From contig NZ_AKJF01000206.1 in the NCBI RefSeq assembly GCF_000282475.1, positions 1-54,140 of the forward strand: DNA of 54,140 nt. The letters run 5' to 3'. The notes under the pieces are model-generated. The model was not told the DNA's origin and made no database searches. It saw only the letters and a program-made list of their open reading frames with translations. This DNA comes from Pseudomonas sp. GM78. GTDB taxonomy: Bacteria > Pseudomonadota > Gammaproteobacteria > Pseudomonadales > Pseudomonadaceae. How positions within the stretch are numbered: position 1 is the first letter of the stretch; each line of letters opens with the position of its first letter. The position numbers and the translations under genes were made by a program. Shown piece after piece: positions 45,201-53,515 of this stretch.

Positions 45201-46040
45201 ATGTCGACGCTCAAACTCAATGTCGATTCGCTCAATGTGCGCTTCGTCAACGGCAAGAAAGAAATGCACGCGGTGCGCGATGTGTCGTTCACCCTGGGCC
45301 GCGAAAAGCTCGCCATTGTCGGCGAGTCCGGCTCGGGCAAGTCCACCGTCGGGCGCAGCTTGCTCAAGCTGCACCCGGCGAGCACGCAGATCAGCGCCAA
45401 GGCCATGCAGTTCGGCGAAGTCGACCTGCTCGGCGCCAGCGAAAAGGCCATGCAGAAGATCCGTGGCCAGCGCATCTCGATGATCATGCAAGACCCCAAG
45501 TACTCGCTCAACCCGGTGGTCAAGGTCGGCGACCAGATCGCCGAGGCTTACCTGGCGCACCACAAGGCCAGCCGCAGTGAAGCCCGCGACCGGGTGCTGC
45601 TGATGCTGGAAAAGGTCCACATCCGCGACCCGCAGCGCGTCTACAACCTGTATCCCCATGAAGTCAGCGGCGGCATGGGCCAGCGCATCATGATCGCCAT
45701 GATGGTGATCACCAACCCTGAAGTGATCATCGCCGATGAGCCGACTTCGGCGCTCGATGTGTCGGTGCGCCAGCAAGTGCTCAACGTGCTCGAAGAGCTG
45801 GTGGTCGAGCAGCAGATGGGGCTGATCTTCGTCAGCCACGACCTCAACCTGGTGCGCAACTACTGCGACCGCGTGCTGGTGATGTACGCAGGAAGAGTGG
45901 TCGAGTCACTTGCCGCCTGCGACCTGCAGTACGCCGAACACCCCTACACCCGTGGCCTGCTGGCAGCCTTGCCGAGCATGGACAACCGCCGCCCGCGCTT
46001 GCCGGTGTTGCAACGCGACCCACTCTGGCTCACCTGCTGA
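45201..46040 (+). CDS. ABC importer ATPase 1 (DppD/NikD-like)
   Basis: A 279-residue ATPase: Walker A GESGSGKST (about 48-56), signature SGGMGQR, Walker B VIIADEPTSALD and switch His in FVSHDLNL. It lacks the ~50-residue C-terminal cysteine-rich extension of true oligopeptide ATPases, as in NikD-type subunits. GGAG precedes the ATG, 11 bp after dppC-like. Confidence 0.93.
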   Translation: MSTLKLNVDSLNVRFVNGKKEMHAVRDVSFTLGREKLAIVGESGSGKSTVGRSLLKLHPASTQISAKAMQFGEVDLLGASEKAMQKIRGQRISMIMQDPKYSLNPVVKVGDQIAEAYLAHHKASRSEARDRVLLMLEKVHIRDPQRVYNLYPHEVSGGMGQRIMIAMMVITNPEVIIADEPTSALDVSVRQQVLNVLEELVVEQQMGLIFVSHDLNLVRNYCDRVLVMYAGRVVESLAACDLQYAEHPYTRGLLAALPSMDNRRPRLPVLQRDPLWLTC

Positions 46041-46050
46041 GGTAATTGAC

Positions 46051-46827
46051 ATGTCCATGATCCAGGCACAATCGCTGAACCTGAGCTTCGGCATCGGCCC
46101 TGCGCTCAACCAGGTGCTGCACGACGTCAACCTGAGTGTCGAGGATGGCGAGTCGTTCGGCCTGGTGGGCGAGTCGGGTTCCGGCAAGACCACCGTGCTG
46201 CGCTGCCTGGCCGGCCAGTACCGGCACTGGAGCGGAGCGCTGAGCATTGCCGGCGTACCGCTGCAGCACAAGATCCCCAAGGAGCACTTTCGCAAGGTGC
46301 AGATGGTCTTCCAGGACCCGTACGGCTCGCTGCATCCGCGCCATACCATCGACACCGCGTTGCGCGAGCCGCTGACCATCCACGGGATGGACGAGCGTGA
46401 CGACCGCATCAACGACATCCTGCTCAAGGTCGGCCTCAACGACAGCTTCCGCTATCGCTATCCGCACCAGTTGTCCGGCGGCCAGCGTCAGCGCGTGGCG
46501 ATTGCAAGGGCGCTGATTCTCCAGCCGCGGGTGTTGCTGCTGGATGAGCCGACCTCGGCCCTCGACGTTTCGGTGCAGGCCGAGATTCTCAACCTGCTGG
46601 CGGATCTGCGTCAGCGCGAGAAGCTCACCTACCTGATGGTGACCCACGACCTCGGCGTGGTCAGCCATCTGTGCGACAAGGTCGCGGTGATGCAGCAGGG
46701 ACGGATTGTCGAGCGCCTGGACAGCCAGGCGTTGAGTCAGGACCTGGCTCGTCACGAATACACCCGCATGCTGGTGCAGGCCAGTCGCGATTTCAGTGCC
46801 GAGTCGCCGCGGGTTGCGACGGTCTGA
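46051..46827 (+). CDS. ABC importer ATPase 2 (DppF/NikE-like)
   Basis: A 258-residue ATPase with Walker A GESGSGKTT, the Q-loop MVFQDPYGSLHPRH, signature LSGGQRQR and Walker B VLLLDEPTSALD. The start at 46051 follows GAGG, 10 bp after the first ATPase. With that subunit it powers the importer. It is shorter than DppF and ends without an oligopeptide-binding tail. Confidence 0.93.
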   Translation: MSMIQAQSLNLSFGIGPALNQVLHDVNLSVEDGESFGLVGESGSGKTTVLRCLAGQYRHWSGALSIAGVPLQHKIPKEHFRKVQMVFQDPYGSLHPRHTIDTALREPLTIHGMDERDDRINDILLKVGLNDSFRYRYPHQLSGGQRQRVAIARALILQPRVLLLDEPTSALDVSVQAEILNLLADLRQREKLTYLMVTHDLGVVSHLCDKVAVMQQGRIVERLDSQALSQDLARHEYTRMLVQASRDFSAESPRVATV

Positions 46828-46856
46828 ACCCTGCGTTTTCACTCAAGGAATTCAAC

Positions 46857-47225
46857 ATGCCCCATTGCATTATCGATTGCCCGGCAGCCCTCGCCCGGCG
46901 AGTCGGCGAACAGAAGTTGCTGGCCGCCGTGCACGACGCCATCGACGCCAGCGGCTTGTTCAAGCCTGGCGATATCAAGGCGCGCCTGAACAGCTTCGAG
47001 CATTACCGCTGCGGTGCCACCCAGGATGATTTTGTCCACGTGGCGCTGTACCTGTTCGCCGGGCGCAGCGCTGAACAACGGCGCAGCCTCGCGTCAGCGA
47101 CCATGGCGGCGCTGGTCGCCTTGTTGCCAGAGGTCGAGGCGTTGTCCATGGACGTGCGGGAAATGCCGCGGGAAACCTTCGTCAATCGCAGCCAATACCT
47201 CGAACAGGCTGCGCTGGCGATCTGA
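46857..47225 (+). CDS. CHMI-type tautomerase
   Basis: A 122-residue protein of the 5-carboxymethyl-2-hydroxymuconate isomerase branch of the tautomerase superfamily. After Met removal it begins with Pro (PHCIIDCP), the catalytic base of this superfamily; FVHVALYLFAGRSAEQR matches the central strand and helix. AAGGAA lies seven bases upstream. It lies between the importer ATPases and the polygalacturonase, with no homoprotocatechuate genes nearby, so an aromatic role is doubtful. It may interconvert enol/keto forms of a uronate product (inference). Confidence 0.78.
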   Translation: MPHCIIDCPAALARRVGEQKLLAAVHDAIDASGLFKPGDIKARLNSFEHYRCGATQDDFVHVALYLFAGRSAEQRRSLASATMAALVALLPEVEALSMDVREMPRETFVNRSQYLEQAALAI

Positions 47226-47264
47226 GCCTGTTGGTTCAGGTGCACACACAAGGAAAACCAGAAC

Positions 47265-49088
47265 ATGCCGTATGCGAGTCCTGCCGTTGCTTCAAACCGT
47301 CACCCTTTGGCGCAGTCGGTACTGGCTGTCCTGGCCGTGGGCTGCAGTCTGCCGCTCTGGGCATTGGAGGCGCCCGCCAGGGTCCAGGTGCCGACCCTGG
47401 CGTATGACGACCAGCAGATTATTTTGGTATGGGAGAAGCCGGCAGGGCATGCTGCTATCGCCGATTACCATGTGTACGCCAATGGCAAGCTGCTGGGTGG
47501 CGCCAACGCCAACAATGCCCGAGTGTCGCCGGCCAGGCCTTACATCGACAGGTTCTACGATCAGGACACCCGGCACTTCCATCACCGCATCGCCATCCAC
47601 AGTTTCACCGCGCTTGGCCTTGCGCCCGACACCGAATACCGTTTCACGGTGCGTTCGGTGGGAAGCGACGGCAAGGAGTCGGCTGATAGTCCGGCGGTGG
47701 TCCAGCGCACCACCGCCGTGCCAGCGCTATTCGATGTAAGAGAGCAGGGTGCCAAGGGCGATGGCAGCACGCTGGACACCGCCGCGATCCAGCGCGCCAT
47801 CGATGCCTGCACCCCGGGTTGCAAGGTGTTGTTGCCGGCCGGCACATACAAGAGCGGCGCGCTGTACCTCAAGAGCAACATGACCCTCGAGATCGCCGAG
47901 GGTGCGACCTTGCTTGGCTCCGAGCGTGCCGAGGACTACCCGCGTGATGGTTATGTCCAGTACCCGTATTCCACCACCGTGCGCCCGGCCTCGCTGATCA
48001 ACGCTTTACCCCGTGACCCGCGCAAGCACCAGGCTTTCGAGAACATCCGCATCGTCGGCAAGGGCACCCTCGACGGCAATGGCTGGAAGCGCCAGGCCGA
48101 CGCTATCGACGAACGCGGCCAGCCGTTGCCGGTCTATGTGCCGAGCGACAACACGCGATACATGCACGATGGTGTGCTGGCCAAGGCTCAGGTAGAACGC
48201 GCGGTGGCCGAAGGCATGAACGTCAAGGACGCCTATGGACAGATGCGCTCGTCGCTGATCACCCTGCGCGATGTGACGAACGTCTTCTACGGTGGCTTCA
48301 CGGTACTCAACCCCGCTTACCACGGCATCATGAACCTGGAAAACCACAACGTGGTGCTGGCCAATATCACGCACAAGACCTTTGATGCCAATAACGGTGA
48401 CGGTGTCGAATTCGCCAACAGCCGCGGCGCGATGGTGTTCAACAACTTCTTCGACACCGGCGATGATTGCGTCAACTTCGCAGCCGGCACTGGCGCCGAA
48501 GCGACGCAGCAAAAGCCTCAGGAAGACGCCTGGATCTTCAACAACTTTTTCCGCAAAGGCCACGGCATGGTCGTCGCCGGCAGTCATACCGGGGCGTGGA
48601 TCCAGGACATCCTGGCCGAGGACAACGTTTCCGACGGCACCGATGCCGGTCTGCGTATGAAGAGCACCAACTTCATGGGCGGCGGGGCGCGCAACGTCAC
48701 CTTCCGTGATTCGGCGATTCGCAATACGCTCAAGCAGGCCTTCATCTTCACCCTTGATTACAACGATCCGAATGCCAAGCTCGACTACAGGAGATCGACC
48801 CTGGCAGGGCAGTTCCGCGATATCCGGGTCAGTGATGTGAGTGTGGAGAACGCCGGGATGGCGGCGATCGAAGTCAAGGGTGATAGCCAGCACAGCGCCT
48901 TTCATCAAGGCCTGGCCTTTGAGCGGGTACGCTTCAGCGGGCCGGCCGGCGTGAAGATCGATGGCTTGAAGGATTCGCGATTTGACACTGTTCGCTTCAG
49001 TGAAGCCGGGGATGCCAATCCATGGCAGGTGAGCGGTAGCCAGGGGCTGGCCTTCCATGAGGTGGAGCCCGCGCCGCCCGCTCAATAG
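47265..49088 (+). CDS. GH28 exo-polygalacturonase-like enzyme
   Basis: A 607-residue secreted enzyme: signal peptide (about 1-35), a fibronectin-III-like domain (about 40-155, ending DGKESADSPAVV), then a GH28 beta-helix. All GH28 active-site groups are present: NNGDG (Asp379), DTGDD (Asp400/Asp401), GHG (His433) and RMK (Arg464-Lys466). The FN3-plus-GH28 build resembles exo-poly-alpha-galacturonosidases that release digalacturonate from chain ends. Last gene of the plus-strand operon, 39 bp after the tautomerase. It supplies the substrate for the porin, importer and Udh. Confidence 0.92.
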   Translation: MPYASPAVASNRHPLAQSVLAVLAVGCSLPLWALEAPARVQVPTLAYDDQQIILVWEKPAGHAAIADYHVYANGKLLGGANANNARVSPARPYIDRFYDQDTRHFHHRIAIHSFTALGLAPDTEYRFTVRSVGSDGKESADSPAVVQRTTAVPALFDVREQGAKGDGSTLDTAAIQRAIDACTPGCKVLLPAGTYKSGALYLKSNMTLEIAEGATLLGSERAEDYPRDGYVQYPYSTTVRPASLINALPRDPRKHQAFENIRIVGKGTLDGNGWKRQADAIDERGQPLPVYVPSDNTRYMHDGVLAKAQVERAVAEGMNVKDAYGQMRSSLITLRDVTNVFYGGFTVLNPAYHGIMNLENHNVVLANITHKTFDANNGDGVEFANSRGAMVFNNFFDTGDDCVNFAAGTGAEATQQKPQEDAWIFNNFFRKGHGMVVAGSHTGAWIQDILAEDNVSDGTDAGLRMKSTNFMGGGARNVTFRDSAIRNTLKQAFIFTLDYNDPNAKLDYRRSTLAGQFRDIRVSDVSVENAGMAAIEVKGDSQHSAFHQGLAFERVRFSGPAGVKIDGLKDSRFDTVRFSEAGDANPWQVSGSQGLAFHEVEPAPPAQ

Positions 49089-49097
49089 CCGGTAGCG

Positions 49098-49841
49098 TTA
49101 TTCGTTGTAGAACGCCTGGCGTTGTTGCGCTTCACGCAGGCGCATGCGGCTGTTGCTCAAGTGCAGGTACATGGCCGCACGCGCCGCATCCACCTGGCGA
49201 CTGGCGATGGCGTCGAAGATCTGCTGATGCTCGCTGTTGATGCCCTGCAGGTAGGTGCTGCGATTGCTTTGGCCGGTATAGGCGGAGTTCATCCGGGTGC
49301 GCGGGATCAGCTTGGTACCCAGGTGCTTCATGATGTCTATCAGGTAGGGATTGCCGCTGGCCTTGGCGATTTTCAGATGGAACTGGAAATCGGCGTTGAT
49401 GGTGCTGCCGGATTTTTCCGGACCTTGCAGCAACGCGTGCAAGGCTTGCTCCAGCTCCTCGAGTGCCTGCGGTGTGGCACGTTCGGCGGCCATGCCGGCG
49501 GCCTGCACTTCCAGGCTCAGGCGAAACTGCAACAGGTCGAGCACTTCCGACAGTTCAACAATCGTCGGCGGCCCCAGGGTGAATCCTTCGGGGGCCGGCA
49601 TGTCTTTGACGAAGGTACCGACCCCGTGACGGGTTTCGACCAGGCCCGCCGCCTGCATGCGCGACAGCGCTTCGCGAACCACTGAGCGACTGACCCCTTC
49701 GGCCGCCATGATATGCGCTTCGGTAGGCAGCTTTTCGCCACGCTTGAGCTCGCCTTCACGCATGCGCCGGGCAAAGCGTTCAACCAGTGATTCGGCCATT
49801 CGGCGCGGTTTGTTTTGGGCTGCAGAGGAGGAATCCGACAT
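49098..49841 (-). CDS. GntR-family regulator, FadR/FCD branch (1)
   Basis: A 247-residue repressor: winged helix LPTEAHIMAAEGVSRSVVRE, ALSRMQAAGLVETRHGVGTF, then the all-helical FCD ligand domain with metal-binding His in FQFHLKIAKASGN. The start at 49841 excludes the extra upstream frame that would overlap the divergent gene. It converges on the polygalacturonase and is divergent from a paralogue. FCD regulators commonly sense sugar acids; uronates or aldarates fit here. Confidence 0.9.
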   Translation of the reverse strand: MSDSSSAAQNKPRRMAESLVERFARRMREGELKRGEKLPTEAHIMAAEGVSRSVVREALSRMQAAGLVETRHGVGTFVKDMPAPEGFTLGPPTIVELSEVLDLLQFRLSLEVQAAGMAAERATPQALEELEQALHALLQGPEKSGSTINADFQFHLKIAKASGNPYLIDIMKHLGTKLIPRTRMNSAYTGQSNRSTYLQGINSEHQQIFDAIASRQVDAARAAMYLHLSNSRMRLREAQQRQAFYNE

Positions 49842-49868
49842 CGTCTTGCTCTTGGCTGATCGGCGGGC

Positions 49869-49905
49869 ATTATAGTGCGTTTTGAGCCAAGGCTGCGGGT
49901 ATAAT
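49869..49905. promoter_or_regulatory. Two facing -10 boxes between the GntR genes
   Basis: A perfect TATAAT lies at 49900-49905 on the plus strand and another at 49869-49874 on the minus strand. Each is a few tens of bases before its GntR start codon. The -35 regions overlap and are weak. An imperfect palindrome, CATCGTCTGGTATG (49911-49924), follows the plus box and could be a GntR operator. Confidence 0.55.
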
Positions 49906-49938
49906 GACGCCATCGTCTGGTATGAAAGGATTTGTTAC

Positions 49939-50652
49939 ATGGTGAGCGCTGCCCCTGATCGACGCCTGAACCTGGCCCAGCAACTGGTGCTTGATCTGTC
50001 GCGCAAAATTCTCGCCGGCGAGCTGCCAGCGGGGACCAAGCTCCCTACCGAACAAGTCATCACCCAGGAGCGCGGCGTCAGCCGGACCGTGGTTCGCGAA
50101 GCCTTGTCGCGACTGCAGGCAGAGGGGCTGGTAGAGACCCGGCGTGGCATCGGCACCTTCGTTGTCGACACCATCCGGCCCGGCGACTTCCAGGGTAACC
50201 AGCATGAAAAGGGCAGCGCCTACGACGCGGTGGCGATCATCGAGCTGCGCTTGAGCCTGGAGGTGGAGGCCGCCGCCATCGCTGCGCAATGCGCAACCCC
50301 CAGCCAGTTGTTGGCCATGCGTTACGCACTGGATGAGGCCCACGCGCTGGATCCGGCCAATGAGCAAAGTACGCGCCTGGACTTCGAGTTCCACCTGCAG
50401 ATTGCCCAGTGCACCGCGAACGGTTTCTTCATCGATGCCATGACCCACCTGGGCAGCATGCTGCTGTCTGCCACGCAGCAGCCCACCCCGGCGGTGACGG
50501 AGCCACTGCGCAGCTTGCAGGTACGTGAGCGCGAACAGATCTACGCCGCGGTGGCGCGCCAGGACGTCGAAGCCGCACGCGCGGCCATGCGCCTGCACCT
50601 GACCAATGGCTTGCACCGCGCGCGTAGCGTCGTTCAGTCAGCCGCTGAATAA
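49939..50652 (+). CDS. GntR-family regulator, FadR/FCD branch (2)
   Basis: A 237-residue FCD regulator: winged helix LPTEQVITQERGVSRTVVRE, ALSRLQAEGLVETRRGIGTF, and the ligand domain with His in FEFHLQIAQCTANG. AAAGGA precedes the ATG at 49939. It is clearly related to the divergent neighbour, so the pair may have arisen by duplication. It converges on pcaG. One or both probably bind the TTGT/ACAA sites at 38356-38539. Confidence 0.9.
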   Translation: MVSAAPDRRLNLAQQLVLDLSRKILAGELPAGTKLPTEQVITQERGVSRTVVREALSRLQAEGLVETRRGIGTFVVDTIRPGDFQGNQHEKGSAYDAVAIIELRLSLEVEAAAIAAQCATPSQLLAMRYALDEAHALDPANEQSTRLDFEFHLQIAQCTANGFFIDAMTHLGSMLLSATQQPTPAVTEPLRSLQVREREQIYAAVARQDVEAARAAMRLHLTNGLHRARSVVQSAAE

Positions 50653-50672
50653 CGGCTCTGCGTACCGCGTCC

Positions 50673-51275
50673 TCAGAAGTCGAAGAACACGGTTTCCGCT
50701 TCACCTTGAAGATGAATATCGAAGCGGTACGCCAGCTTGCCGTCCACCGTGCAGCGCCGGGCGACCAGGGATTCACGGCGATGGGGCTGTTCGATCAGGT
50801 TCAACACCGGATCTGCGGCATTCGCCTCGGGTTCGTCGTCGAAGTACAGGCGGGTGTGCAGGTGAATGTTGATGCCCCGGGCAAACAGCGCCACGTTGAT
50901 ATGTGCTGCCATGGTCACGCCCGAGGCGTTTTTCAGCCGGCCGGGCTTGACGGTCTTGATCGTCCATTCACCGGTATCGGTGGTCGCGGTGCGGCCAAAG
51001 CAATTGAAGGGTTTTTCCAGGTCGAACGCGCTGTCGTAGACGCCGTCGTGGTTGGCCTGCCAGCACTCCAGGAACGCGTCGCGAATCAAGTGGCCGTTGC
51101 CGTCATACACGTGACCCAACACTAGAATGTGCTCGCCTGGCGCACCAGGCCTGGCCATCTCGTTCCAGATTTCCTGCTCGCGCGGCGCGTTGCCGGCGGC
51201 CTCCAGCGCCAGGCCGATGTGCACATAAGGGCCGGCGGTTTGCGACGGGGTTTCAGGCAGAAGTTGAACGGGCAT
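50673..51275 (-). CDS. pcaG: Protocatechuate 3,4-dioxygenase, alpha subunit
   Basis: A 200-residue subunit (LLPETPSQTAGPYVHIGLAL opening, VMTMAAHINV-type region AAHINVALFARGINIHLHTR). It pairs with PcaH to cleave protocatechuate between its hydroxyls, giving 3-carboxymuconate. GAGGAG lies before the ATG, 12 bp after the pcaH stop. Both subunits share one mRNA; the alpha chain lacks the iron ligands. Confidence 0.93.
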   Translation of the reverse strand: MPVQLLPETPSQTAGPYVHIGLALEAAGNAPREQEIWNEMARPGAPGEHILVLGHVYDGNGHLIRDAFLECWQANHDGVYDSAFDLEKPFNCFGRTATTDTGEWTIKTVKPGRLKNASGVTMAAHINVALFARGINIHLHTRLYFDDEPEANAADPVLNLIEQPHRRESLVARRCTVDGKLAYRFDIHLQGEAETVFFDF

Positions 51276-51287
51276 ACGCAGGCCTCC

Positions 51288-52007
51288 TCAGCAGTTTTCG
51301 AAGTGGGTCTTGCGCTGGCCGCGCAGGACGATATCAAAACGATAAGCCAGGCAATCCATAGGATTGGCCATGCCCATGTCCAGCCGTGCGATCAAGCTCT
51401 GCACCGCGTCCGGGTTGGCGATCGACTTGACGATCGGGCACATGGGGATGAGCGGATCACCTTCGAAATACAGCTGGGTAATCAAGCGCGTGGCAATCGA
51501 CGGGCCACTGATGGAGACGTGGATATGCGCAGGGCGCCAATCGTTGGGACCGTTGCGCCATGGGTAGGGGCCAGGCTTGACGGTGCGGAAGCTGTAGTTG
51601 CCATCGCGGTCGGTCAACGCACGGCCAACGCCGCCGAAGTTCGGGTCGAGGGGGGCCAGGTAACTGTCCTTCTTGTGGCGGTAACGACCACCGGCATTGG
51701 CTTGCCACATCTCCACCAGGGTGTGGGGAATCGGCTTGCCGTACTGATCGCAAACCCGGCCGGCGACGATGATGCGCTCGCCAATGGGCAGGCCGCCGTG
51801 ATTGAAGTTCAACAGCAGGTCGTTGTCATGGCGCCCCATCTGCAGATGGGAAAAATCCGGGCCGCTGGTCTCGGATGCAGACTGGGGGATGCTCACCAGT
51901 GCCTGGCGGGGAGAGCGCAGGATCGAAGTCTTGTAGTCAGGCGTCAGGGCTTTTGGATGCCAATTACGGTCACGAATGACGAAGCGGCTGTCGTGCGCAT
52001 CAGACAT
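51288..52007 (-). CDS. pcaH: Protocatechuate 3,4-dioxygenase, beta subunit
   Basis: A 239-residue catalytic subunit. The iron ligands are two Tyr ([20 protein letters not shown] region) and two His ([20 protein letters not shown]). TAGGAAAA precedes the ATG at 52007. It lies 127 bp downstream of the pcaQ stop on the same strand. It is the entry to the beta-ketoadipate pathway; the later pca genes are not in this window. Confidence 0.94.
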   Translation of the reverse strand: MSDAHDSRFVIRDRNWHPKALTPDYKTSILRSPRQALVSIPQSASETSGPDFSHLQMGRHDNDLLLNFNHGGLPIGERIIVAGRVCDQYGKPIPHTLVEMWQANAGGRYRHKKDSYLAPLDPNFGGVGRALTDRDGNYSFRTVKPGPYPWRNGPNDWRPAHIHVSISGPSIATRLITQLYFEGDPLIPMCPIVKSIANPDAVQSLIARLDMGMANPMDCLAYRFDIVLRGQRKTHFENC

Positions 52008-52122
52008 GTCGTTTTTCCTATTGTTATGGTGGGACGAAGGCAATCACTGGAGTTGGCAGCGACTGGTAGCCCAGTGTCCTCTTGTACGGCCCACCGTAAA
52101 ATTGAAAAAATCGACCTTATGC

Positions 52123-52138
52123 ATATCCAGATGGTTAT
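52123..52138. promoter_or_regulatory. Candidate PcaQ binding site
   Basis: ATATCC-AGAT-GGTTAT matches the ATAACC-N4-GGTTAT form described for PcaQ in rhizobia with a single change. It is about 116 bp upstream of the pcaH start and overlaps the last codons of pcaQ, suitable for activating pcaHG. Confidence 0.6.
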
Positions 52139-53064
52139 GGATACTGGCCTTCGCGATACTCCTGCCCGACCTCGCGCAGTGCCTCCACGCACCACTGCGC
52201 CGCCGGTGTCACCGGCAACGCAGGATTGGTGCACAGCCCCACGGAGCCACCCGGCTCACGCATGCCCAGGTCCAGTTCGACCAGCTCACCTTGGCGCAAG
52301 TCCTGCCTGACCGCGTCGAAAGGGGCGACCCAGATGGCCTGGCTGCACAGCACGTAGCGCCGACTCAGGGCCACCGACAGGGTTTCCAGGCGTTGGCGTG
52401 ACGGCGTTATCCCGTGCTGCACGAACAGGCTGTCGGCGAATTTGCGGATCGTGGTTCCCGCCGAGGGCAATACCAGTGGATAGTCTTCGAGGTTTTTCTG
52501 CCCCGTCGGATCGGCGAGCACCGGATGGCCGCTGCGGACCACCAGGGTCATGGATTCGCTGTACAGGTGCTCGAACGCCAACCCGAGGATCAGTGGGCTG
52601 TCGGTCATGCGGCCGACCACCAGGTCCAGCTCGCCTACGCGCAGTCGGGACAGTAAATAGGCACTCGGGCCGGTCACGATACTGACCACCAGCGCCGGGT
52701 GACGGTCGTGCAGACGGCGGACCACTTCAGGTACCAACAGGCTTTCGACGGTGGACAGCACGCCGAGCTGCACGGTAATCGGTTCATGCACACCCGAGCG
52801 CAAACTGTTGACCCCGTCGCGCAGCGATTGCACGCTCGGGCCCGCATATCGCAGGAAGGCCACGCCGGCCTCGGTCAGCGTCGAGCCTTTTTTGCCCCGT
52901 TCGAACAGCCTGGTATCGAGCAGGGTTTCCAGTTCCTTCAGGGTCTTGGACAGCGCCGGCTGGCTGATCGCCAATTTGTCGCAGGCACGCGCCAGGCTGC
53001 CCTGGCGTGCCACCTCGAGAAAACACAGCAGATGACGGAATTTGATTCGGTTATCGATGTTCAA
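52135..53064 (-). CDS. pcaQ: PcaQ, LysR-family activator of pca genes
   Basis: A 309-residue LysR regulator with the PcaQ-type opening NIDNRIKFRHLLCFLEVARQ and helix-turn-helix KLAISQPALSKTLKELE. In other proteobacteria PcaQ activates pcaHG in response to beta-carboxymuconate-type intermediates. Alignment by eye points to a TTG start at 53064; the open frame runs to 53187 but would overlap the end of vapC by 86 bp. No good ribosome site is present before the TTG. Only 37 bp separate it from the vapC stop, so its native promoter may have been replaced. Confidence 0.88.
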   Translation of the reverse strand: MNIDNRIKFRHLLCFLEVARQGSLARACDKLAISQPALSKTLKELETLLDTRLFERGKKGSTLTEAGVAFLRYAGPSVQSLRDGVNSLRSGVHEPITVQLGVLSTVESLLVPEVVRRLHDRHPALVVSIVTGPSAYLLSRLRVGELDLVVGRMTDSPLILGLAFEHLYSESMTLVVRSGHPVLADPTGQKNLEDYPLVLPSAGTTIRKFADSLFVQHGITPSRQRLETLSVALSRRYVLCSQAIWVAPFDAVRQDLRQGELVELDLGMREPGGSVGLCTNPALPVTPAAQWCVEALREVGQEYREGQYP

Positions 53065-53088
53065 TCGGGGGGCTCTGCCGTCGTGTTT

Positions 53089-53104
53089 TGGCCAATATTG
53101 GTCA
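53089..53104. promoter_or_regulatory. Palindrome between vapC and pcaQ
   Basis: TGGCCAATATTGGTCA is palindromic except for one pair (10-bp perfect core CCAATATTGG). It lies 25 bp upstream of the pcaQ TTG and covers the vapC stop codon. It may be an autoregulatory LysR site (T-N11-A spacing) or a junction scar. Confidence 0.4.
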
Positions 53105-53515
53105 GTGAACCCAATCTTCGTAAGACAGACCGGGAACGCGGCTGAATTCACGCACATTGTTGGTGACCAGCACACAACCTGAAGCAATCGCGTGTCCTGC
53201 TATAGCCGTATCATTCTCACCTATTACCGACCCTGCGTCGGTGAGTCGGCTCTTCACCTCTATCGTCGCGTCAACGGCGGTCTGACCCCACGGCAAGATT
53301 TCATCCAGACGCTTCACAAATTCATCAACCAGCATTTTGTGCTTGGGCGATGCTTTTTTACCGATTTGGCCGTAACGCATTTCTGCATAGGTGATTGCAG
53401 AAATTACGATCCGATTATTCTGCGCGACCTCTGCGGCTAATCGCTGCAGAACGGAAACCGGGTGCTCGCGCATGATGAAAGAGCAAATGCAGGTATCCAG
53501 CATGTACGTCGTCAC
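53102..53515 (-). CDS. vapC: VapC toxin (PIN-domain ribonuclease)
   Basis: A 137-residue PIN-domain endoribonuclease. Acidic residues Asp7 (MLDTCICSFIM), Glu45 (TYAEMRYG) and Asp102 (GENDTAIAGHA) form the magnesium site, and VTNNVREFSRVPGL is the usual C-terminal motif. Relatives of this VapC/MvpA type cut initiator tRNA. Its ATG overlaps the antitoxin stop by 4 bp (ATGA). It ends just before pcaQ. Confidence 0.93.
   Translation of the reverse strand: MTTYMLDTCICSFIMREHPVSVLQRLAAEVAQNNRIVISAITYAEMRYGQIGKKASPKHKMLVDEFVKRLDEILPWGQTAVDATIEVKSRLTDAGSVIGENDTAIAGHAIASGCVLVTNNVREFSRVPGLSYEDWVH

Noticed and set aside
39829-46827. Dipeptide or nickel importer
   Set aside because: Family resemblance alone would allow it, but the ATPases lack the oligopeptide tail and every neighbour concerns uronates; kept as an alternative to be tested, not as the call.
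50673-53064. A full beta-ketoadipate operon
   Set aside because: Only pcaG, pcaH and pcaQ are present; pcaB, C, D, I, J and F are not seen in this window.
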